This document shows, in pieces, positions 6,308 through 11,837 of a stretch of 12,627 nt of DNA. The stretch lies in assembly GCA_035623275.1 (NCBI GenBank), contig DASPTT010000066.1:1-12627 (forward strand), read 5' to 3'. The notes under the pieces are model-generated. The model searched no databases and was not told where the DNA came from. It was given only the letters and a program-made list of their open reading frames with translations. How positions within the stretch are numbered: the stretch's first letter is position 1; the number at the start of each line of letters is the position of its first letter. The DNA is from DASPTT01 sp035623275 (lineage in GTDB: Bacteria > Actinomycetota > Acidimicrobiia > Acidimicrobiales > UBA8190). The position numbers were made by a program, and so were the translations under genes.

Positions 6308-7101
6308 CGTGTCCGACGGTACCGGTCGGGGAGGGCGGTCGCCCGCGTGGAACCGAGCATGGCCGAGTCGGCTTCGGCGACGCGCCCCAGGAGACCGAGG
6401 TCGGCGAGGCCGGGGACCGACACCACGGCACCGGTCTCCAGGTCGGCAAGGCTCGCCTCCACGACGAGCTCGGGTTCCATCGCGGGCACGTCGCTCAGGT
6501 CGAGGCCCTGGCGGCTGTGGAATTCGGAGCGGACGACGCCCGGGCAGACCACCTGCACCCGGACGCCGTCGCCGCGGACCTCGCCGGCCAGGATCTCGCT
6601 GTAGGTGACGAGGAACGATTTCGTGGCCGCGTAGACGGCACGCCTCGGCATGAACGGTGCCTCGACCGCACCGCTGAAGGCGAGGAGCGAGGCGACGTTG
6701 ACGATGCTCCCGCTCCCTCGCTCGCGCATGGAGGGCAGGGCAGCCCGGCACAGCAGCACGGGGGCGAGGACGTTGACCTCGACCAGCTCGCGCGCCTTGT
6801 CGCCGGGCAGCTGTGCGAACGGCATGTAGTAGGCCAGGCCCGCCGCGTTGACCAGCATGTCGGGCCCGCGCCGCTCGACCTCGTCGACGAGCTGTGCCAG
6901 CTGCCCGGGGCTCCCGAGGTCGGCGGCCAGCACCTCGACGTCGACGCCGTGGTCCGCGGTCAGCCGCCCCGCCAGGGCGTCCAGCCGGTCGCGCCGCCGG
7001 GCCACGATCGACAGGTCCCAGCCGTCGCCGGCCAGGCGGGCCGCATAGGCGGCGCCGATCCCGGAGCTGGCGCCGGTGACCACGGCCCACGGACGTGCCA
7101 C
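6304..7101 (-). CDS. short-chain dehydrogenase/reductase (SDR) family oxidoreductase
   Basis: A 265-residue NAD(P)-dependent oxidoreductase of classical SDR size. The cofactor loop TGASSGIG is at 9-16, with Ala-Arg-Arg-Arg at 34-37 at the end of strand two, where basic residues often favour NADP. NAAG is at 85-88 and the catalytic set is Asn110, Ser138, Tyr157 and Lys161 (YAATK). The Ser-to-Tyr gap is 19 residues, longer than the common 13, which suggests a small insertion next to the active site. The overall pattern is closest to the DltE-like branch (COG0300). The GTG start at 7101 lies two nt after the lipoprotein stop and gives the usual N-terminus. The frame is open for about 1.4 kb upstream and includes a Gly/Ser-rich shadow of the lipoprotein's repeat tail, which is not part of this protein. 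The stop overlaps the VOC start. The substrate is unknown. Confidence 0.93.
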   Translation of the reverse strand: MARPWAVVTGASSGIGAAYAARLAGDGWDLSIVARRRDRLDALAGRLTADHGVDVEVLAADLGSPGQLAQLVDEVERRGPDMLVNAAGLAYYMPFAQLPGDKARELVEVNVLAPVLLCRAALPSMRERGSGSIVNVASLLAFSGAVEAPFMPRRAVYAATKSFLVTYSEILAGEVRGDGVRVQVVCPGVVRSEFHSRQGLDLSDVPAMEPELVVEASLADLETGAVVSVPGLADLGLLGRVAEADSAMLGSTRATALPDRYRRTR

Positions 7102-7103
7102 CG

Positions 7104-8084
7104 TCAACCCACCGGGCCCGCCGGACCCGGACTCGCCGGACCCGGACTCGCCGGACCCGGATCCGCCGGACCCGGACCCGGCGCGTCGGCCGGCGCCGGA
7201 TGGACGAGCGCGTCGAGGCGTGCCAGTCCTGCGTCGAGCTCGGCGGCGCGCGCCCGGCAGGTGGCGTCCGCCTGTGCCAGCGCCTCGGGTGTGGGCGGGC
7301 GGGTGCCGTCGCGAAGGAGCCGGTCTGCCTCCAGGGCGAACACCAGGTTCCGGAGGGCGTCCGCCGTGGTCCCGGCGGCGCCCGCCGCGTCGGGAGCAGG
7401 TGCCGAAGCGGCAGCTCTCTCGAGGTCGACGGCCGCCGCCTCGACCTGGTCCCGCACGACCTGCCAGCGCACGGGATCGGGGATATCGCGGCCCGACGCG
7501 GGCAGGAGCTCCCGTGCCAGGCGGGCGCCGTCGAGCACGCCCGCGGTCTGGCGCCGCCACGTCGCCTCGGCCTCGAGCCGGTTCCGGCGCCGAAGGGCGA
7601 GGACGAGCACCGTCACGATGACCGCGACCAACACGACGGCCAGGACCACCCAGACCCACGGCGAGGTGCCCGAGCTGCTCGGGGGTGGTGGCGCGCTGGT
7701 GGTGGTGGTCGTCGGCGCCACCGCCGTGGTCGTAGAGGTCGGCGACGTCGTCGAGGTGGTGGGGGTCGTCGAGGTGGTGGGGGTCGTCGAGGTGGTGGAC
7801 GACGTGGTGGATGTCGTCGACGTGGTCGCCGACGTCGTGGGCGAGGACGTTGGCGAGGAGGTGGCTGCGGCCGCACCGGTGGTGGTCGTGGCGACGTTCG
7901 GCCGGCTCGACGTGCTCACCGACGGCTGCGAGGTCGACGTGGCCGAGCCCGACGGCGGCCGCGATCCCCCGGACCCGCTGGTGCAGGCACCCAGCCCGAT
8001 GGCCAGCGCGGCGACGACGCTCGTGACCACCGCGCGTCGGCCTCGCGCCTTGCCCCGCGCCCGGTCGTCCATCGCACCGGCCAT
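7104..8084 (-). CDS. predicted lipoprotein with Thr/Ser-rich stalk, one transmembrane helix and cytoplasmic domain
   Basis: A 326-residue protein with no recognised family. Residues 1-33 form a signal peptide with a basic start and a lipobox LGAC (Cys34). Residues about 35-140 are almost entirely Thr, Ser, Pro and Ala, like a mucin stalk. A strong transmembrane helix at about 143-164 is followed by RRRNR, which predicts a cytoplasmic C-terminus. Residues about 165-295 look mainly helical and charged. The tail (about 297-326) is made of PGPAS repeats. If the lipobox is used, the protein is anchored twice, by a lipid outside and by a helix. The ATG at 8084 has GAGG at good spacing, overlapping the stop of the crotonase gene. 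The two-nt gap to the next gene suggests translational coupling. A role as a surface sensor or anchor is conceivable but unproven. The gene is secure; its function is unknown. Confidence 0.8.
   Translation of the reverse strand: MAGAMDDRARGKARGRRAVVTSVVAALAIGLGACTSGSGGSRPPSGSATSTSQPSVSTSSRPNVATTTTGAAAATSSPTSSPTTSATTSTTSTTSSTTSTTPTTSTTPTTSTTSPTSTTTAVAPTTTTTSAPPPPSSSGTSPWVWVVLAVVLVAVIVTVLVLALRRRNRLEAEATWRRQTAGVLDGARLARELLPASGRDIPDPVRWQVVRDQVEAAAVDLERAAASAPAPDAAGAAGTTADALRNLVFALEADRLLRDGTRPPTPEALAQADATCRARAAELDAGLARLDALVHPAPADAPGPGPADPGPASPGPASPGPAGPVG
7121..7180 (-). repeat. four 15-bp tandem repeats in the lipoprotein 3' end
   Basis: Four consecutive 15-bp units occur at 7121-7135, 7136-7150, 7151-7165 and 7166-7180. 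The first two are identical (CCGGACCCGGACTCG) and the others differ by one or two bases. On the minus strand they encode the PGPAS/PGPAD tail. The period preserves the reading frame. Confidence 0.9.
7747..7800 (-). repeat. three 18-bp tandem repeats in the Thr-rich stalk
   Basis: Units at 7747-7764 and 7765-7782 are identical (GTCGTCGAGGTGGTGGGG). The third, 7783-7800, differs only near its end. They encode six-residue Thr/Ser/Pro units of the stalk on the minus strand and keep the reading frame. Confidence 0.9.
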
Positions 8085-8093
8085 CCTGGCACC

Positions 8094-8810
8094 TCAGGCG
8101 CGCGGTTGCTCCGTGGCGAAGTTCTCGACAGTGAGCTCGGACTCGATGGCCTCGTGCACGGCGGCGAGCACCTTCGCCCGGGCTCGCCGCTTGGTGGCCG
8201 CGTGGGCCGCCATGTCGAGCTCGGCCAGCTCGGCCGCACCCGCCAGGCTGGCGTCGCGCAGCGCCTCGGGATCGACGACCTTGTCCAGGAGCCCGGCGTC
8301 GACCGCCTCCGACGGTGAGAACATGGTCGCGTTGACGATGGTTCGGTCGAAGGCGGCCGGGTGCAGCCGGTGCCGGGCCAGCTCGATGGCGAACCAGGGG
8401 ATGGTCAGGCCGATCGCCACCTCGTTGCAGCCGAGGCGGAACGGGCCCTCCGCCCCGATGCGCAGGTCGGCCGACATGAGGAGGAAGGCGCCGGCGGGCA
8501 GGGCGTTGCCGTTGCACGCCGTGACCACCGGCGTGGGGAAGGCCAGGATGCGCTCGGCCAGCGTGGCCCCCAGGGTGAGCATCTCGAGGATCTCCTTGCC
8601 GCTCCCGCCGGCGAACGTCTTGAGGTCGAAGCCGGCCGAGAAGGTGGTGGCCCGCCCGGTGAGCACGACCACCGCGACGTCGCGTTCCGCCTGGTCCATG
8701 GCGGCGTGGATCGACCGGAGCATGGGCACCGAGAAGGCGTTCACCTTGCCGTCGTCCATGGTGACGCTCGCGATCCGCCCGTCGAGCTCGTAGGTGGTCA
8801 ACTCGGCCAT
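8094..8810 (-). CDS. crotonase/enoyl-CoA hydratase family protein
   Basis: A 238-residue crotonase-fold protein that is expected to bind an acyl-CoA. The oxyanion-hole segment SAGFDL is at 58-63 and the second, Gly-Asn-Ala-Leu-Pro-Ala-Gly-Ala, at 101-108. Of the two acids used by classical enoyl-CoA hydratase, the second is present (Glu130 in NEVAIG). The first is replaced by Phe109. The reaction may therefore not be simple hydration; isomerase or other crotonase chemistry is possible. The length is slightly short for the family (about 255-260). The ATG at 8810 has GGAGG five nt upstream. An extension to 8909 would add 33 Arg-rich residues unlike the family and is rejected. It is first in the operon with the lipoprotein, dehydrogenase and VOC genes, and divergent from the phosphoesterase gene. 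Acyl-CoA degradation or modification is the likely setting. Confidence 0.92.
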   Translation of the reverse strand: MAELTTYELDGRIASVTMDDGKVNAFSVPMLRSIHAAMDQAERDVAVVVLTGRATTFSAGFDLKTFAGGSGKEILEMLTLGATLAERILAFPTPVVTACNGNALPAGAFLLMSADLRIGAEGPFRLGCNEVAIGLTIPWFAIELARHRLHPAAFDRTIVNATMFSPSEAVDAGLLDKVVDPEALRDASLAGAAELAELDMAAHAATKRRARAKVLAAVHEAIESELTVENFATEQPRA

Positions 8811-8915
8811 CGCAGCCTCCACACGGTCATCAGGTCGGCGCGGCGGGGTCGCGGACGCTTCGTCCACGGGCCGACGGACGCGCACCGTGGTCGCCCCACA
8901 CCGCCGCACCCACGT

Positions 8916-8970
8916 GTTCGCGATTCGTTCGCACAGTCGTGCACTTCATTTCACCCTGTTTTCACCCCGT
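8916..8970 (+). promoter_or_regulatory. PHO-box-like array of 11-bp direct repeats
   Basis: Units in an 11-bp register begin at 8916 (GTTCGCGATTC), 8927 (GTTCGCACAGT), 8949 (TTTCACCCTGT) and 8960 (TTTCACCCCGT). The unit at 8938 does not match. The last two agree at 10 of 11 positions and both contain TTCACCC. Actinobacterial PhoP boxes are 11-bp direct repeats with a GTTCACCC-type core, so this resembles one. It ends 43 nt before the start codon of a secreted phosphoesterase, which suits phosphate-starvation control. The divergent crotonase gene could also be affected. The match is by eye. Confidence 0.5.
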
Positions 8971-9012
8971 TGTGCTTGCCCAGTGCAACGACCCCGTCTT
9001 AGAACTCGTCCC

Positions 9013-11043
9013 ATGAGATCCTCACGCCTCTCCGCGACCCGTAAAGCCCTGTTCCTAGCCGGTGCCGCCATCGTCATGCTGTCGGTGGCGTTCCTGCCCA
9101 TGTCGGCGGCCGGTGCGTCGACGTCGAGCACGACGACCGCCAACAGCAAGCTCAACGTCAACCGAGGACCCGACGGGCTCGGGATCCAGCCGGGGAAGAT
9201 CAAGCACGTCTGGCTGATCATCCTCGAGAACAAGTCCTACGACGCCACCTTCACCGGCCTCAACAACAACACCTACCTGTGGAAGACGCTTCCGGCCCAG
9301 GGCGCGCTGCTCAAGAACTACTACGGGACGGGCCACTTCAGCCTCGACAACTACATCTCGCTGGTGAGCGGCCAGGCTCCGCTCTCCGACACCCAGTCGG
9401 ACTGCCCCTTCTACGACCAGATCATGGGCACCGTCGACACCTCCGGCAGCCTGACGTCGAACCCCAACTACGGCCAACTGGTCTCCGCGCAGGGGCCGAA
9501 CGCCGCGCCGGGGACGAACGGGTGCGTCTACCCGTACACCGTGCAGACGCTGTTCAACCAGCTCGACGCGGCGCACGTCAGCTGGAAGGGCTACGCCCAG
9601 GACCTCGGGAACCCCGACGCCAGCGGCCCGGCGCACGACGCCGGCGTGAACGTGTGCGGCGCCCCCTACGGCGCGCCCGGCGCGACGGGCAGCACCGCCC
9701 AGCCCAACCCTGGCAGCGCCAACGCCACCGACCAGTACGTGCCCAAGCACTTCCCGTTCCCCTGGTTCGACTCGGTCCTCGAGTCCGGCGACTGCACCGC
9801 CAAGCACATCGCCAACCTGTTCGACTCGGCCAACGGCCTCTACCACGACCTGCAGCACGCGTCGACGACGCCGGCGTTCAGCTGGATCTCGCCCAACAAC
9901 TGCAGCGACGCCCACGACGCGGTGTGCCACGGCAACAACCTCTCGGGCGGCTTCTCGGACCCCAACACCCCCAACGCACCGGTGAACTACACGGGCGGCC
10001 TCTACGCCTCGGACCTCTTCCTCGAGCACGTCGTCCCCGAGATCGAGGCGTCGCCCGCCTTCAAGCAGGGCGGCCTGATCGACATCACCTTCGACGAGGC
10101 CTTCCCGCCGTTCACCTACTCGGGCAACAGCTTCGCCAACTCCACGATCGTGTCCCCGGACGCGGCGACGTCGATCGCCTCGGACTCGGGTGCCGAGACG
10201 ATCGACGGCCACACGGTGCTGGGTGAGCCCACCGGGCCCAACACGCCGCTGGCCGTCGACGGGGCGGGCAACCAGCTGTACCCGGGACCCGGCAACAACG
10301 CCTACATCGACCGGCCCTACGACTGCCTGCCCGCGCCGCGGCCCGCCGGCTCGTGCGTCCTCGGGGGCGGCAGCAACCCGCCCGGTCCCCGCACCGACGC
10401 CGGGGCGACCGCGCCGGCCGGCAGCAACACCGTCGCCGACAACTCGGCGGTGGCCACCGACGTGGGACGCACCGTGACCGGCAGTGGGATCCCGGCGGGC
10501 GCGTTCGTCGGCCAGGTGACCGACACGCCCACCACGGCGACCGCCCCCTCCCAGAGCGGCGGCTTCGTGGACACGGGCTCGTTCACGCTGGTCGACGCGG
10601 GCAACCACCCGCTCACCACGACCGGGCCGGTCGGCGGCGTGGTGCTCGGCGCCCGCAGCGAGGGCACGGACCCGCTGTTCGACACCGTGGACCCCACGAC
10701 GGGTGGTGGTGACACCGGCAGCGTGCTCATCAGCCCGTACATCACGCCAGGGTCGGTGAGCACCGTCGACTACAACCACTACAGCTGGCTGCGGACGATG
10801 GAGGACCTCTTCAAGGTCAAGCAGAAGTCGCCGGGCGTCGACGGCCTGGGCCACCTGGGGTACGCGGCCCAGCCCGGGCTCAACCCCTTCGGCAATGACG
10901 TCTTCACCAACCCCGACGGTCCGCCGCCCCCCGTCGACCTGACCGCCGGTTCGCTCAAGCCGGCGGCAGGGGTCGCCCTCGGGGGCATGGTCATGACCCT
11001 GGGCGCCTGGCGTGGCCGGCGCCGCGGCCCCGCCGGCCGCTGA
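9013..11043 (+). CDS. secreted phosphoesterase (phospholipase C / acid phosphatase family)
   Basis: A 676-residue exported enzyme of the alkaline-phosphatase-like superfamily (PF04185 type). Residues 1 to about 36 are a signal peptide. Family segments are HVWLIILENKSYDATF (65-80, with the metal-site Glu-Asn), GHFSLDNYISLVSGQ (107-121), PNNCSDAHD (295-302), ITFDEAF (358-364) and the C-terminal SPYITPG and YNHYSWLRTMEDLF (574-600). Between ITFDEAF and SPYITPG lie about 210 residues. The part from about 465 to 548 resembles the beta-rich VTGTGIPAG-type repeat of some surface proteins, and it interrupts the catalytic domain. The end (about 648-676) has a short hydrophobic stretch and an Arg-rich tail, a possible membrane anchor without an LPxTG motif. 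The ATG at 9013 gives the signal peptide; the open upstream frame lacks that sense. No clear ribosome binding site is seen. It probably releases phosphate from esters outside the cell; the substrate is unknown. Confidence 0.88.
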   Translation: MRSSRLSATRKALFLAGAAIVMLSVAFLPMSAAGASTSSTTTANSKLNVNRGPDGLGIQPGKIKHVWLIILENKSYDATFTGLNNNTYLWKTLPAQGALLKNYYGTGHFSLDNYISLVSGQAPLSDTQSDCPFYDQIMGTVDTSGSLTSNPNYGQLVSAQGPNAAPGTNGCVYPYTVQTLFNQLDAAHVSWKGYAQDLGNPDASGPAHDAGVNVCGAPYGAPGATGSTAQPNPGSANATDQYVPKHFPFPWFDSVLESGDCTAKHIANLFDSANGLYHDLQHASTTPAFSWISPNNCSDAHDAVCHGNNLSGGFSDPNTPNAPVNYTGGLYASDLFLEHVVPEIEASPAFKQGGLIDITFDEAFPPFTYSGNSFANSTIVSPDAATSIASDSGAETIDGHTVLGEPTGPNTPLAVDGAGNQLYPGPGNNAYIDRPYDCLPAPRPAGSCVLGGGSNPPGPRTDAGATAPAGSNTVADNSAVATDVGRTVTGSGIPAGAFVGQVTDTPTTATAPSQSGGFVDTGSFTLVDAGNHPLTTTGPVGGVVLGARSEGTDPLFDTVDPTTGGGDTGSVLISPYITPGSVSTVDYNHYSWLRTMEDLFKVKQKSPGVDGLGHLGYAAQPGLNPFGNDVFTNPDGPPPPVDLTAGSLKPAAGVALGGMVMTLGAWRGRRRGPAGR

Positions 11044-11069
11044 CGAGCACCACGATCCCGCGCGACGCA

Positions 11070-11097
11070 GGGAGCCGGGCCCAAGGGCCCGGCTCCC
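11070..11097 (+). terminator. perfect 13-bp hairpin downstream of the phosphoesterase
   Basis: GGGAGCCGGGCCC at 11070-11082 and GGGCCCGGCTCCC at 11085-11097 form a perfect 13-bp stem with an AA loop, 26 nt past the phosphoesterase stop. No T tract follows, as is common in high-G+C actinobacteria. It most likely ends or stabilises the upstream transcript. It also lies 17 nt before the GTG of the next gene, so it could affect that gene's expression. Confidence 0.6.
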
Positions 11098-11114
11098 GCG
11101 GCGCGTCCCGGTCC

Positions 11115-11666
11115 GTGTTCGTGGTCGTCACCATCGCCGTCGTGCTGGCGGTGGCGGTCACCGTGCTCGTCGCCCGATGGCCCTCGTCGACCGATTCGTC
11201 GACCTACGGCGGGCTCCCGAGCTGGCTCCCCACGAGCACGGTCGCCGTCGGCCGCGTGGTCACCGCCAGCGCCGCGCACCCCGCGTTGGCCATCGAGGGC
11301 GACAGCGTGGTCGCCGATCTCGCCCACGGGCACGTGCTGGTCACCGCCGTGGGCCCGGCCGTGCCGGCCGAGGGCCAGTTCCCGATGCCACGGACCTCGC
11401 CGTGCACCTTCACGATCACGCTTGCCGACGCTTCGGGCGCCGTCCCGGTGTCGGCGGCGGCGTTCTCGATCGTCGACGAGCTGGGACAGGTCCACCGACC
11501 GCAGGTGACGGCCCAGGGGGGCCAGCCGCCGCCGACCAGCGTGCGGCCGGGGCGTCCCCTGGTGCTCACCCTCACCGACGTCCTACCCGTCGGCAGCGGG
11601 ACCCTCCGGTGGGCGCCGCAGGGTGCCAAGGTCGTCTCCTGGGACTTCGAGGTCGAGATCGACTGA
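11115..11666 (+). CDS. membrane-anchored protein of unknown function, beta-rich outer domain
   Basis: A 183-residue protein. Residues about 2-20 are a Val/Ala-rich transmembrane helix or uncleaved signal. The rest would lie outside the cell. From about residue 95 the sequence alternates as a beta-sandwich: CTFTITLADASG, AFSIVDELGQVHRPQV, then a Pro-rich turn, LVLTLTDVLPVGSGTLRWAP and VVSWDFEVEID. This pattern recalls DUF4352-type Ig-like domains, but I cannot confirm that. It has a single Cys. The GTG at 11115 has no good ribosome binding site and places the helix at the very N-terminus with no positive charge before it. In-frame sequence just upstream, starting from a CTG at 11040 that overlaps the phosphoesterase stop, would supply an Arg-rich N-terminus. 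That choice is uncertain. It follows the phosphoesterase on the same strand across a hairpin. Confidence 0.65.
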   Translation: MFVVVTIAVVLAVAVTVLVARWPSSTDSSTYGGLPSWLPTSTVAVGRVVTASAAHPALAIEGDSVVADLAHGHVLVTAVGPAVPAEGQFPMPRTSPCTFTITLADASGAVPVSAAAFSIVDELGQVHRPQVTAQGGQPPPTSVRPGRPLVLTLTDVLPVGSGTLRWAPQGAKVVSWDFEVEID

Positions 11667-11675
11667 CGCCCGTTT

Positions 11676-11707
11676 CCTCGCCCGGTCCCGGCGCGGGCTC
11701 AGCGAGG
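11676..11707 (+). terminator. possible weak terminator hairpin
   Basis: CCTCGC at 11676-11681 can pair with GCGAGG at 11702-11707, with further CCCG/CGGG pairing inside and an asymmetric bulge. It lies ten nt past the stop of the membrane protein gene. No T tract is present. The pairing is imperfect and may be chance in such G+C-rich DNA. Confidence 0.22.
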
Positions 11708-11748
11708 TTGCCCGGAGCGGGGCAGCAAGCCGCCCGACTCGGTCGGGG

Positions 11749-11792
11749 TCGGCGATGATGTCGAGCTCGGCGATGATGTCGAGCTCGGCGAT
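11749..11792. repeat. 18-bp intergenic tandem repeat, about 2.4 copies
   Basis: TCGGCGATGATGTCGAGC occurs at 11749-11766 and again, identical, at 11767-11784. An eight-base partial copy, TCGGCGAT, follows at 11785-11792. It lies between the membrane protein and exonuclease genes, 45 nt before the exonuclease start. Each unit runs into a GAGCTC palindrome at its junction with the next. No coding role is credible on either strand. Confidence 0.85.
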
Positions 11793-11837
11793 CCGGTCGT
11801 CCACGGTTGAGCCCGCGTCCCGCCGCCGCCTGCCAGG

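Noticed and set aside
7700..7860. Possible CRISPR-like repeat region
   Set aside because: Direct repeats are adjacent without spacers and encode a Thr-rich protein stalk; there are no cas genes nearby.
7102..8517. Upstream extension of the SDR frame, including a Gly/Ser-rich linker-like stretch
   Set aside because: The stretch is the 15-bp repeat read in another frame. The GTG at 7101, just after the lipoprotein stop, gives the normal SDR N-terminus.
6220..8793. 857-codon plus-strand ORF opposite the VOC, SDR, lipoprotein and crotonase genes
   Set aside because: It is low-complexity and Arg/Ala/Val-rich, has no motif, and its length is explained by G+C-rich antisense codons. The minus-strand genes have strong motifs and coupled starts.
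8811..8909. 33-residue N-terminal extension of the crotonase protein
   Set aside because: It is Arg-rich and unlike the family. The ATG at 8810 has a strong GGAGG site five nt upstream.
8794..9012. 73-residue N-terminal extension of the phosphoesterase
   Set aside because: It would hide the signal peptide that begins at 9013 and cover the PHO-box-like repeats. Its sequence has no exported-protein character.
9055..10854. 599-codon minus-strand ORF across the phosphoesterase
   Set aside because: It is Val/Gly/Arg-rich with no family motif, an antisense shadow of a gene with clear catalytic segments.
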